From Pholiota molesta (lineage: Eukaryota; Basidiomycota; Agaricomycetes; Agaricales; Strophariaceae), in NCBI GenBank assembly GCA_014925825.1, contig JACGCK010000069.1, positions 124,001 through 188,000 of the forward strand: a stretch of DNA of 64,000 nucleotides, written 5' to 3'. Made by a program: the position numbers and the translations under genes. Below the pieces are notes generated by a model. The model saw nothing but the letters and a program-made list of their open reading frames with translations. It did not search any database and had not been told where the DNA came from. Shown piece after piece: positions 1 to 11,700 of this stretch; position 1 is the first letter of the stretch; each line of letters starts with the position of its first letter.

Positions 1-253
1 TTAGAGTCTAGGACAACGATGTTCTCAGACCCTGTCAGTGCTATGGCTTGTCCATGGTAATGATTTTTTATGTTCTCGGTCACATATGCTGGTCTCATTG
101 CCGCATCACCATACAACGCGCTGTAAGCCCTCCTCAGCAAGGCAGCTTACCTCGGAATTCAAAGCCATATCACCGATTGTTTAAACATGCCAATCAATAA
201 ACAGGGTATGTATTTCAATGTCCATGAGCGGTATCTACTAACTTGCACGATCT
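1..253. other. Intergenic, no gene seen
   Basis: No convincing reading frame on either strand. The WD40 gene's stop codon lies just to the right, so part of this is probably its 3' untranslated region. Confidence 0.5.
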
Positions 254-1824
254 CTAAGCATTACGCCCAATAGTGAACTTCACTTTTGGCCACAGATTCG
301 CCAGTCCCATCCCTACATTTCCACTGACCAGGAGGATAGAAAGAATATTCAGGACTACGAGTAGGACAACTGCGATCCAAGTCCATCCGTAGCTCTGACG
401 GTCCGTCTGAAATCCTTTGATCTAGAAATCCCCTGGTGAGTTTTGTTTCATCGTGGTATGAACTCAAAGTTACCTTCTTCTCCCATATGTAGATGGTCGA
501 CTTTCTGTCACTTGACCCACTTGCAATCAGATGTTCCTTCCCAGTGAAGCATGCCTGTGAGTGTATTAGCAAAGTTCTAGTTTTTGTTTATAAAATCTAA
601 CTCACATCAACCGTTTGTATCATTGTCTTTTTCCCTCCGTGTTTCAACTTCTGCAAGCATTGTGAAGTTTCCAGCGAGAAGATGTGAATGATGCCATGAT
701 CACTTCCACAGGCAATCGCGGTTTCGTTTTCCAGAAATGTGGCTTCGAATATATGACAAGTCTGTCGTGGGATGGTAAATACGTCTGAGGGAGAGCTATG
801 GGGGTATGAATAAATGTCGAAACCCTTTGCTAGGTTGTCTATTAGAACCCATTTCTCGTCAGCACTGATGGCGACATTTCCTCTATTAAATATCATATCA
901 GTACTTATATCATGCAGATATGGTCAAGATTACTCACATGCCTGACTTCAAGACTTTGCTCCAGCTCTCCGCCCCTGCTACAGCAGTTAAATGTAACCTA
1001 CAGAAAGTAAGAATATTTCATACACAAAGCTATCATTACTTACATTATTCCAGATTCTAGACCGAAGACGAGAATGTTTTCGCCCTTTGTTATGAACCGA
1101 ACGCTTCGAGGAATGACCGGCATTCCCTGTGCAAGGTCATTGATGTTTTTGGACCACATGGTAATGAGTGTCCCTTCCGATAGCTTTTAGCAAAAATGGT
1201 GCGACGAGAAAAAATATCTCACCATTTTTTTCAATCTGTACCACCTTGATCCTTCCGCTGTGGCCAGAAATAACGAGGCGGTTGCGACTATAATCCATGC
1301 TTTCGACGGGCTCATTGAACGGAAGCATGCCCGTGTTCGACAGCTCGTGGAATTTCTCCTTGGCACAGGTCAGAGGGCAATCTTCACGTTCGCTGAGAGA
1401 GATGCTTACTTCATCCTTTTTTTGTCGATAAAGGAGGATTAATCCACGTCCAGTCCCAAAGCAAATTGTTTCCCTCCCGTAGAAAATCCAGTCAACCATG
1501 CAATGGTGGTAACCTGCCCCCATCTCTCTAATTGGTCGCTGATAAGCTGGTGGAGCTTGTTCCGTTCTACGTCCCACACACGCAGCACTTCATCGTCACC
1601 TTTAAAATATCAGAAGATTACCCCTCATCAATAGACATACAGTAGCTTACCTCCACTAGCGAGGTATTTCCCGTCTTCGTTGAAAGAGAGTGAGTTGATG
1701 GGCCAGATGCAGGGAGCTGAGCGCGAACATGGTATTCCTATCATGTATTTATTTTTAGTAGGGATGATTGATCAAGTGCTTTCGACCTTACACTTCTGGC
1801 AGAATGTCCGAATAGAAAGGCCAT
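254..1824 (-). CDS. WD40-repeat protein with C-terminal membrane segment
   Basis: Multi-exon gene. From the N-terminus, pieces read GHSA (start), INSLSFNEDGKYLASGG, VLRVWDVERNKLHQL, WGQVTTIAW, ETICFGTGRGLI, NILVFGLESGI, NVAISADEKWVLIDN, FEATFLENETAIACGSDHG and HLIASGSSDRKSTIYIWEKK. These are WD40 blade strands. Introns with GT-AG ends include 1600-1650, 1174-1222, 555-605 and 407-473. The last exon (406-254) encodes a hydrophobic run, WIAVVLLVVLNILSILLV, so the protein probably ends in a single membrane anchor. The start at 1824 gives MAFLFGHSA, but the first intron's acceptor is ambiguous. One frame change near 1475-1500 has no good intron (see findings). The function of this basidiomycete WD40 family is not known to me; the role is presumably scaffolding. 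Confidence 0.82.
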
Positions 1825-2103
1825 TGAATAGCGTGATATCAGGATAGATGGGCGTTGACGCGACTAGGTGGATAAGAGGATTTTAAAGAGGCACAGATAG
1901 ATGCAAATAGCGAGACGACTTAGGATTCTAGGACGCATTTCATCGCGCCTTTAAGAAGTTACACACAATTAAATCTGCCTTAGCGACGATATTGTCCGGG
2001 GTCACGTAGAAACCTTACCAAACGAAGGGAGAAGGGAGTCTTAATGAAAGAACATGTCAAAAGAAACAAAAAACTTGGATACACTGATAACAATAAGTGC
2101 ATG

Positions 2104-2118
2104 GTATATATATATATC
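2104..2118 (+). promoter_or_regulatory. TATA-like element
   Basis: A run of alternating TA about 50 bp upstream of the ATG at 2162, in the 337-bp divergent spacer shared with the WD40 gene. The placement fits a core promoter, but inference rests on composition alone. Confidence 0.35.
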
Positions 2119-2161
2119 TATGAGATGCTCTAGTTGAGACCCTAGACCGAAATCCAAACCA

Positions 2162-2991
2162 ATGGCTTCGCCCATCAAGTCCCATCTTCCTTTGATTAGT
2201 ACGCGAATTGAATTCAAGTACGACACACTTCCTGTTCCTCCACACATTACTGCAAGACGCGATTTCACCGCTTCTCTCCGCAAACATTTTCGCCAAATGT
2301 CCGCACCCTACACGCAAAAGCCGATTTCTATGCGATCCGTCAGATTCCGGGACCGGTCTAATTCGCCAGTATCTTTCCCAATCGTAAAGGGCGGCCGCGA
2401 AGGTCCCTCCATCCAAGCAGCGCGGGATACCTTTATAATTCCTCCAAAATCAGCCATGTTACACGATCGATCAGATTCACCACTTACTGATATTTCAGAT
2501 GAAGCCAGCGAGGCTGAAGATGGCGATGTCGCACGAGCCCCAATTCCAAAACCAATTGGTGAAGCTGGAAGAGCCCATAGCGGAGGATACAACTTGCAGA
2601 CTGCGTTGGGATGGGATGAGAAGCGGTTCAAAGCTTTCCAGAAACTTGTCAATGACAAGATAGAGGCAAAATTGGAACCCGATGTTTGTTTCAGCAAGCA
2701 GAACGCCGCGATCATGGAAGAAGTGATGCAATCAGTGAGTCTGGACTACAGATACCTGAAGGGATGTACTAACATTACTCCTAGACATCCAAGGCTTTCA
2801 AGATTGACGGCCAATATGTGAAGGACTGGCCAGTTCGAGATGCATTCAAGCTGCATTTAAAATACTCGTCTGAGTATGCAAAGAAGAAGTCAGAGAGACG
2901 AGCGACAGTTGGGGTAAAAAAGGCAAGATTTGATGGTTTTGGACGCGAGTACGAGAAGCTTACGGTTTCTGAAAGGCCGCTTCAGTTCTGA
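2162..2991 (+). CDS. Uncharacterised protein, two exons
   Basis: Exon 1 runs 2162-2734 and exon 2 runs 2785-2991. The 50-nt intron (2735-2784) starts GTGAGT, contains a TACTAAC branch point and ends CTAG. The spliced product is about 259 aa and in frame to a TGA. It begins MASPIKSHLPLI. A low-complexity acidic stretch (SDEASEAEDGD) sits near residues 115-130. The C-terminal half has a helical region (GWDEKRFKAFQKLVNDKIE) and a basic segment (KKKSERRATVGVKK). No signal peptide or membrane segment. I do not recognise a domain; the basic and acidic blocks would suit a nuclear or cytoskeletal protein, but that is a guess. The gene model looks intact. Confidence 0.75.
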
Positions 2992-3170
2992 ACACTCGTA
3001 ACTCGGCAAGTGTTGCGTGAACGTCGTGCGCTATGGAATTGGAGCGTAGTTGGACATTTATGATATCTTTTTGCCGAATGAGGTTTCTGAATAGATTGGA
3101 CTAAGTGAGCGAGACGCCGCGTGTTGGCGTTGGGACTTGCCTACCGTCTCGTTATTGTAGAGGAGAATGT

Positions 3171-3647
3171 ACCATTACTACGGTAAACCATAGCACTAGT
3201 AAGACAGTAGATTGCATTCACTTTGGCGGCCAGTCGTTCAGAGGAGACGTCGGAATCATTACCGTATGAGCGAATACACCATTACTACGGTATACCATAG
3301 CACCGGCATGTAGTCGAAGTCTTTATTGTTGAGGAGGCTATATCCGATGAACCATAGCAATGAGGGGGCCCAAACATTACTATGGTAAACCATAGCACTG
3401 TGTGGGAGGCGTTGATGAAGTTGGAGACGCGGCTTATTGTGATGTACCATTTCAGCGTGTCACATGACACACTGATCAATGAATTCAAGCGCCGACCTGA
3501 CGCGCTTGTTCAAGTTGTTGCAGAAGTTAATTCTCTCTCATCGAGCAATTCATCTTCGCACTGGTTGTGTGGTTTACCGCACTAACAGTTATTCATTCAG
3601 CCTCTATAAGCCTCTCTTACTGGTAGTGTGGTTTACCGCACTAACAG
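3171..3647. mobile_element. MITE-like inverted-repeat element
   Basis: A core CGGTAAACCA occurs in one orientation near 3171-3197 and 3373-3399 (variant at 3278-3303), and in the opposite orientation at 3560-3588 and 3619-3647. The outermost pair matches 19 of 23 bases (CGGTAAACCA plus 13 bases ending AGTAAG), as imperfect terminal inverted repeats would. There is no coding capacity. A clear target duplication was not found, so this could also be a cluster of short dispersed repeats. Confidence 0.45.
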
Positions 3648-3915
3648 ACATCTGTCAGGCTTCTTGAACTTCGTCAGGCCTCTTAAAATTTCACTCCTAT
3701 TCCTGGCAATCCGCTTGGTGGAATTTCTCTAGATCTTATAGCGGGTGTACAGGCTTCCGTTTCTTCCTCCTTCGTAAGCAGTTTTATTTTCTTTGGTTTA
3801 TCATATACTCACCTCTGTTTCTCAGTTTGTGAATACCGTCTTTTCATATTGTGCCTTCGTCGTTTTGGATCGTGCCCTTCTTCCTAGGTAAATACTCAAT
3901 GTCCCCTCCGACCAG

Positions 3916-4952
3916 ATGATGTACTTATTTCTCTCAGCCATGCCAACTTCTCGAACGGAAAATATCAACTTCACCAAAGGCCATGCATTTCTCCATGAAG
4001 GCGTTCTTTACTATTCGCCGAACTCCAAACGATCGATCATCGTACGCGAGTCCCCCTCGGATCCCTTCGTCACCAAAAAGAAGGTGTTGCTGAACGTTGA
4101 CATGTTCACGCAGCCTTGCTGGTGGACGCCTTCTTGGGGTTGGATGAGCTTCATCCCTTTGGCTCCTTCCTTTACGTCTACGCCCTTCGAACCATTTTGC
4201 TGGATGCCCCGCATTGAAGAAACATGGCTATGGGTCAAGGGGATCGATGGCACTGAAACTCGGGAAACTCGCTTCAAAATGGCAGATGTGGATATTCAGA
4301 AATGGAAAGCCCGAGAGCAGCAAGTTGTAGAAGCGGCAAATAAAATTCGTTTAATTCATGGAATAACCCATGGGATATCGGCCAATTTCCCTCCAACCCC
4401 TTCCGATTTCCACTACGACTGCCCTCACAGAAGCTTTGGTGTTGCCCGACGAATGATAACCTTGGCTAGGGACTGGTTCGCTATCTGGATGGGCGTACTG
4501 GGCTTCTTAATCGCGCAAGCTTCGAAGTTACCAATGAAGAATTGTCCGAAACCGCCTGCTGGATTTCCGGTTGAACTACCTCCGTGGTATTGGCTTCTAA
4601 ATACGACTATGGGCTATAGTCCTTCCTGGCTCGATGGCCTGCTCTCATCCAGTGTTGTCGACCCCGAATGTGCTCGTACTGGCGTGATATATCGGTTATC
4701 AGACAGAGACCGCGACCGCCCTCTTCCCATCTTTTTCCTCGATCATAACGTCCCCATCTGGTTCCCTTGGACGTCTGTCGAAGAATACGCAGTCAAACAC
4801 AACCCGAGTCTCCTTCCGTTCGCCCCTCCCTCATTCCTGCTCCAAAAAGCCCTGACGTTAATCTTCCGCACGCCCAATCTCTCCTTGCCTGAGTTGATCG
4901 CAAAGTATTTCTGCAAGCCCAGCGATACCGCCTTTGCATCCGCCCTCGATGT
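3916..4952 (+). pseudogene. 5' half of uncharacterised Agaricomycete gene, split by hAT insertion
   Basis: Open frame of 345 codons from ATG (a second ATG at 3940 gives MPTSRTENINF, probably the real start) up to codon ALDV. There a transposon begins at 4953 inside a GTT codon. The protein is Trp/Pro-rich (PCWWTPSWGWMSF, DHNVPIWFPW) with no domain I can name. It resembles large uncharacterised multi-copy proteins of mushroom genomes. The frame continues exactly at 12610 on the far side of the insertion: the CTC GAT GT target duplication is followed by C TTA TCC TGT. The gene was therefore a single unit before insertion. An apparent end of this frame near 4977 lies inside transposon sequence. 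Confidence 0.8.
4945..4952. repeat. Left 8-bp target-site duplication CTCGATGT
   Basis: Identical to 12602-12609 at the far end of the hAT pair. Eight-base duplications are the hallmark of the hAT superfamily. No copy of it lies at the junction between the two elements. Confidence 0.92.
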
Positions 4953-4959
4953 TAGTGAT

Positions 4960-5110
4960 TTGCCGGCTTGGGCTTGAGGCCCGAAGCCCGCCCGAGCCGA
5001 GCCCATATGAGCCGTGCCGAGCCCGGCCCACTGCCGGGCCTATGTGGGCTTTGGGCTCGGCTCGAGCATGTAGAAAGCCCGAGCCGCAGGCCTAAGCCCG
5101 GGCTTTTGGG
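4960..5110. repeat. hAT subterminal repeat array (left end)
   Basis: Dense cluster of GCCCGAGC / AGCCCGGGCTT / GGGCTTGGGC words on both strands. Matching arrays lie at 8635-8770, 8786-8936 and 12459-12594. hAT elements usually need such subterminal motifs for transposase binding. Confidence 0.8.
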
Positions 5111-5205
5111 TGTTAAAACTCCGCCTTAAAACTGTATAGTTTTTCTTTTTTAGTAGGAATATACCGGGGAGGACGCGCAGAATACGCCGCTACGCACATA
5201 TCACA

Positions 5206-8200
5206 ATGGCGACTCGCGAACCAACGTCCGGCAAGCGCACGATCAAAGCATCATCGAAGCTTGTTAGTGCCGACAACGCCGGTGAAATGTTGTTGACATC
5301 TCACCAGGCTGCCCATGACCGCGCAGCTGCTATCACCGCGGACGCCGCCGGGTCTGCGAGGACTTCTCAGGCTGTCACGGCGGCGTCAAAGCGCACAAGT
5401 CCCACAACGAACCCTTCGCCCAATGCTACTTCCACCCCACCGCCATCTGCTCCCACCAACGACACCTCACTTTCCACACCATCCACTGCTCCTCCTGCCG
5501 ACGAAGTGCTAGGAGTGGATGACGATGACGACGAAGCAGCGCCAATCAAAAGGAACCTGAAACGTAGGGCGCCAATCGTAATTGCGTCCGAAGATGATGA
5601 GGACGATAATCGCACACGCGGTGAGTTGGACTTATTCGCATCTAAATAAATGCATTAAAATAAATTCTCTTGTGCCAGCTACTTCTTCAAAGCGTACCCG
5701 TCCCACTGTTACCATAGAAGTTGAAAGCGAAGCCGAGGAAATACCAGCAGCGCGAATTAAGAAAACGGCCGATATCGACGCGTTTTTTGACGCGCCTACG
5801 ACAGTTCAGGGACAGTCTACACCCATGCGCTCGTGCCGTTTATGCTCGTGAGTTTCTCATCGACGTTTGTTAGATATCTCACTGATCCCACCCCAATGCA
5901 CCAGGAAAAAAGGGCCGGTGAAGTTGATTGTACCCGACGTTACAACTTGCCGCCGTCATATCGAATCTCAACACGAGGTAAGTCTTTCTTTCCTTCTGAA
6001 GTCATATATCTGTACTAAATTCTTATTTATTCACACAGGCAAGATACACGCGATGGTGCGAGAAGAACAATTTCGAGTCAAAGCTTCCGAAGGTCGTCAA
6101 AGAACGTGCATCGAAAGCCAAGGAAGCTGAGGCCTTGAAGCAGGCGCGGCTCGACCCCCACCTCCAGGAACGAGTACCTGAGGTAAAGAAGGTCGTATAT
6201 TCCGATGCGCTGTTCCGCGACGCAGCGATTGAATGGCTTATAGCCACTGACCAGGTAAGATTTTATTTTTACAATGGTATCGCCATTTTCTCACTTGTAA
6301 ATAGCCTATCCAAGCCGTCAACCATCCGAAATTCAAGGAAATGATCGATATTGCGGCTGCAGCGACGAAGGGCGTCAACATACCCTCCGCCAAAGTCGCT
6401 CGCAAGCACATCATCGAAACTTATCATACCCGTATGCGAGACCTTCGTGCACGGCTTGCGGTATGTGATCTTCTTTCTTAATTGATCTTTAACCTGATTT
6501 CTCTCATATGATTAGAGTGACAAGACGGGCCTTGTCAGCCTAACGACTGATGCATGGCAGGCCAGCAATGCCGATGCTTATCTGGCAGTTACGGGGCACT
6601 GGATTGAGCAAATGCCGAATGGTGAATGGGTCGAACAGAGTGCGCTGTTAGGGTTCACGCAAATGAATTCTTCACACGACGGAGTTCGTCTTGCACGAGC
6701 ACTTTACAAGATAATAAAGCGGCTGGATTTTGGCGCCAAGGTAAGCAGTTCAATATTAATTCAATATTCTCTTATTCACCTCCGTGACCTCGATGATAGC
6801 TTGGTTGGATCACCTGCGACAACGCCGCGAACAACATCTCCATGCTCCGTGAGTTCGCCGCCAGAATCAATGCCTCAAAAATGCGCAGCGAGTGCAAAAA
6901 GGAATGGGATTGGGAACCGTCACATATTCGGTACATATATTATTCTCAGCTGTTATCTACGTACTCACCGCTGTCTTTTTTTAGGTGTCTTGCGCACGTC
7001 ATCAATCTCGCAACCCAGGCCATCCTCTCCACATATAGCAACACAAAACACTTCGATCCTGAGAAACCAGAAGCGCATGAGCCAAATCTCGAGGCCTTTG
7101 TTCGAGACGAAGTGGGATTGGTGCGAGCGATAACAGTCAAGGTATGGTTTGGAATATATCTATATTGTACCTGAAGCTAAATTAAAATTGAATTAGGCTC
7201 GCTCTTCAGCCAAACGTAAGGAAATCCTTGCGATGCTCCAACGACGTGTCGGCATTGTGCAGACATTGGTCCTGCTCCTCGACATGAAGGTTCGTTGGTC
7301 ATCGACCCATGTGATGCTCAAGCGCGCTGTCAAATTAAAACAAGTACGCCTGATTTGTGATGATTCTTTCGCTTTCGAAGTTACTTAACCTTCTCTAGTT
7401 CCTCAATGATTTCATCTATGAACTCTCGAGAGAAGAACCCGATGTACGAAAGAAGCGAAAGATCGATGCACTCGTGCTTGACGACGAGGAATGGGAGCGC
7501 GTTAACATGCTCATTAAGCTGCTGGAGGTATGTTTCATTCGTATTTCGTGTCATATGATGTTTTAATCATTTTGTAGATTGCGGATAGCACGCAGCAGGC
7601 ATTCTCATATGATAATACCCCAACCCTTCACTCCGCACTTCCGGCACTTGAAGCGCTTCACAAAGCATGGTCTCGCTATGCGGATAAGCCCGAATACGCA
7701 ATGTTTGCTGATGCGCTCGCCGCGGGAACAGCCAAAGTCAACACCTACTATGAAAAGACCGCCACATCCCATGCATATACCTTCGCAATGTGTATGTGTC
7801 TCTGCTTATATACTGATTTAACCTATTGATATATTGCCTCCAGTGCTCAACCCAAACATGAAGATGGAGTACTTCGAGAAGCACTGGCCTTTGGAATTGC
7901 AGAACGAAGTTCTAGCATCTGCCGAGGAGCTTGTACGTCTACAATTCATTGATGTTCCATTTGATATTACTAACTCTGGCCTCTTGACTAGTTCAAGCAG
8001 CGTCATATCGAACTCTTTGGCAACGCTGTGCCTCCGAAGAAAGCGCAGAAGGGAAATTCGAAGCTTGCAAAGTTGATGGCCGATCTTTCGAGCGACGAAG
8101 AAGACGACACGGCCACACCCACACCTGCTGAGCCAAAACCTTGGCTCTCTGAATTTCGTCTTTACCTTAACAGTGTAGATGAGTTATCGGGCACTACGAC

Positions 8201-8610
8201 GCTGGTCCAGTGGTGGGGGTACGTCATTTGTTTTCTTATACTTGAATAATCAAACCTAATACTGTTTCTAGATTAATGCTTCGCGCTTCCCTGTTTGGGC
8301 TTCGTTGGCGCGTGATTACCTTGCTATCATGGCATCGTCCGTGTCCAGTGAACGCGCCTTTTCGGCTGCAGGAATTACTATCTCAAAGCGTAGGAATCGT
8401 CTCAAAGCTGACGTTGTCGAGGCTTTACAGTTTTTGAAGTGCCATATACGTAAAGACTTAGTCTTTGCACCACCAGCGCCATCGTCAATACTAGAAGATG
8501 AGTTAGAAGTTGTTGATGATGATTTAGATCCAGATTGGTATGATGAAAAGGAGCCGGTGGCTTGGGATAGTCTTATAATCAACGTAGATGCTTCAGATAA
8601 CGAATGCTAA
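5206..8610 (+). CDS. hAT transposase, copy 1 (one-base lesion at last splice donor)
   Basis: Fourteen exons: 5206-5620, 5679-5847, 5905-5977, 6039-6254, 6305-6460, 6516-6740, 6800-6930, 6985-7141, 7197-7343, 7399-7527, 7578-7791, 7844-7932, 7992-8218 and 8272-8610. The product is about 895 aa. A Ser/Thr/Pro-rich and acidic N-terminus is followed by a BED-type zinc finger (CRLC then CRRHIESQH). The RNase-H-like core follows with TTDAWQASNADAYLAVTGHW, WITCDNAANN and CLAHVINL. The C-terminal hAT dimerisation domain reads WWGINASRFP, SSVSSERAFSAAG and SKRRNRL. The exon sum is one base short of a multiple of three. Copy 1 has five G's where copy 2 has six, at the donor of intron 13 (about 8218), which puts the last exon out of frame. 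Confidence 0.88.
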
Positions 8611-8778
8611 TATGTATTTACATTTTCATTGTAAAAGCCCGGGCTTAAGCCCGAGCCTGCCCAAGCCAAGCCCAAGCCCAAGTCTCGGGCTGGGCCTTAT
8701 GTCTGTCAAAGCCCAAGCTCTGGTAAGCCTGGCCCAAGCCCGGGCTTTTAGGCCCAGCCCGAGCCCGGAAATCACTAC

Positions 8779-11700
8779 TAGTGATTTGCCGGCTTGGGCT
8801 TGAGGCCCGAAGCCCGCCCGAGCCGAGCCCATATGAGCCGTGCCGAGCCCGGCCCACTGCCGGGCCTATGTGGGCTTTGGGCTCGGCTCGAGCATGTAGA
8901 AAGCCCGAGCCGCAGGCCTAAGCCCGGGCTTTTGGGTGTTAAAACTCCGCCTTAAAACTGTATAGTTTTTCTTTTTTAGTAGGAATATACCGGGGAGGAC
9001 GCGCAGAATACGCCGCTACGCACATATCACAATGGCGACTCGCGAACCAACGTCCGGCAAGCGCACGATCAAAGCATCATCGAAGCTTGTTAGTGCCGAC
9101 AACGCCGGTGAAATGTTGTTGACATCTCACCAGGCTGCCCATGACCGCGCAGCTGCTATCACCGCGGACGCCGCCGGGTCTGCGAGGACTTCTCAGGCTG
9201 TCACGGCGGCGTCAAAGCGCACAAGTCCCACAACGAACCCTTCGCCCAATGCTACTTCCACCCCACCGCCATCTGCTCCCACCAACGACACCTCACTTTC
9301 CACACCATCCACTGCTCCTCCTGCCGACGAAGTGCTAGGAGTGGATGACGATGACGACGAAGCAGCGCCAATCAAAAGGAACCTGAAACGTAGGGCGCCA
9401 ATCGTAATTGCGTCCGAAGATGATGAGGACGATAATCGCACACGCGGTGAGTTGGACTTATTCGCATCTAAATAAATGCATTAAAATAAATTCTCTTGTG
9501 CCAGCTACTTCTTCAAAGCGTACCCGTCCCACTGTTACCATAGAAGTTGAAAGCGAAGCCGAGGAAATACCAGCAGCGCGAATTAAGAAAACGGCCGATA
9601 TCGACGCGTTTTTTGACGCGCCTACGACAGTTCAGGGACAGTCTACACCCATGCGCTCGTGCCGTTTATGCTCGTGAGTTTCTCATCGACGTTTGTTAGA
9701 TATCTCACTGATCCCACCCCAATGCACCAGGAAAAAAGGGCCGGTGAAGTTGATTGTACCCGACGTTACAACTTGCCGCCGTCATATCGAATCTCAACAC
9801 GAGGTAAGTCTTTCTTTCCTTCTGAAGTCATATATCTGTACTAAATTCTTATTTATTCACACAGGCAAGATACACGCGATGGTGCGAGAAGAACAATTTC
9901 GAGTCAAAGCTTCCGAAGGTCGTCAAAGAACGTGCATCGAAAGCCAAGGAAGCTGAGGCCTTGAAGCAGGCGCGGCTCGACCCCCACCTCCAGGAACGAG
10001 TACCTGAGGTAAAGAAGGTCGTATATTCCGATGCGCTGTTCCGCGACGCAGCGATTGAATGGCTTATAGCCACTGACCAGGTAAGATTTTATTTTTACAA
10101 TGGTATCGCCATTTTCTCACTTGTAAATAGCCTATCCAAGCCGTCAACCATCCGAAATTCAAGGAAATGATCGATATTGCGGCTGCAGCGACGAAGGGCG
10201 TCAACATACCCTCCGCCAAAGTCGCTCGCAAGCACATCATCGAAACTTATCATACCCGTATGCGAGACCTTCGTGCACGGCTTGCGGTATGTGATCTTCT
10301 TTCTTAATTGATCTTTAACCTGATTTCTCTCATATGATTAGAGTGACAAGACGGGCCTTGTCAGCCTAACGACTGATGCATGGCAGGCCAGCAATGCCGA
10401 TGCTTATCTGGCAGTTACGGGCACTGGATTGAGCAAATGCCGAATGGTGAATGGGTCGAACAGAGTGCGCTGTTAGGGTTCACGCAAATGAATTCTTCAC
10501 ACGACGGAGTTCGTCTTGCACGAGCACTTTACAAGATAATAAAGCGGCTGGATTTTGGCGCCAAGGTAAGCAGTTCAATATTAATTCAATATTCTCTTAT
10601 TCACCTCCGTGACCTCGATGATAGCTTGGTTGGATCACCTGCGACAACGCCGCGAACAACATCTCCATGCTCCGTGAGTTCGCCGCCAGAATCAATGCCT
10701 CAAAAATGCGCAGCGAGTGCAAAAAGGAATGGGATTGGGAACCGTCACATATTCGGTACATATATTATTCTCAGCTGTTATCTACGTACTCACCGCTGTC
10801 TTTTTTTAGGTGTCTTGCGCACGTCATCAATCTCGCAACCCAGGCCATCCTCTCCACATATAGCAACACAAAACACTTCGATCCTGAGAAACCAGAAGCG
10901 CATGAGCCAAATCTCGAGGCCTTTGTTCGAGACGAAGTGGGATTGGTGCGAGCGATAACAGTCAAGGTATGGTTTGGAATATATCTATATTGTACCTGAA
11001 GCTAAATTAAAATTGAATTAGGCTCGCTCTTCAGCCAAACGTAAGGAAATCCTTGCGATGCTCCAACGACGTGTCGCATTGTGCAGACATTGGTCCTGCT
11101 CCTCGACATGAAGGTTCGTTGGTCATCGACCCATGTGATGCTCAAGCGCGCTGTCAAATTAAAACAAGTACGCCTGATTTGTGATGATTCTTTCGCTTTC
11201 GAAGTTACTTAACCTTCTCTAGTTCCTCAATGATTTCATCTATGAACTCTCGAGAGAAGAACCCGATGTACGAAAGAAGCGAAAGATCGATGCACTCGTG
11301 CTTGACGACGAGGAATGGGAGCGCGTTAACATGCTCATTAAGCTGCTGGAGGTATGTTTCATTCGTATTTCGTGTCATATGATGTTTTAATCATTTTGTA
11401 GATTGCGGATAGCACGCAGCAGGCATTCTCATATGATAATACCCCAACCCTTCACTCCGCACTTCCGGCACTTGAAGCGCTTCACAAAGCATGGTCTCGC
11501 TATGCGGATAAGCCCGAATACGCAATGTTTGCTGATGCGCTCGCCGCGGGAACAGCCAAAGTCAACACCTACTATGAAAAGACCGCCACATCCCATGCAT
11601 ATACCTTCGCAATGTGTATGTGTCTCTGCTTATATACTGATTTAACCTATTGATATATTGCCTCCAGTGCTCAACCCAAACATGAAGATGGAGTACTTCG

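Larger units (their letters stand above)
4953..8777 (+). mobile_element. hAT transposon, copy 1
   Basis: 3825-bp DNA transposon. The left end reads TAGTGATTTGCCGG and the right end is the inverse of TAGTGATTTCCGGGCT, giving a short imperfect terminal inverted repeat starting TAGTGATTT. Both ends carry GC-rich subterminal arrays. It encodes one transposase (5206-8610). It is followed after one base (C8778) by a second, almost identical copy in the same orientation. Confidence 0.93.

Noticed and set aside
4953..4977. Apparent natural end of the 3916 protein (…DLPAWA)
   Set aside because: Those codons are the hAT terminal repeat; the same DLPAWA peptide appears at the end of the first hAT copy near 8803.
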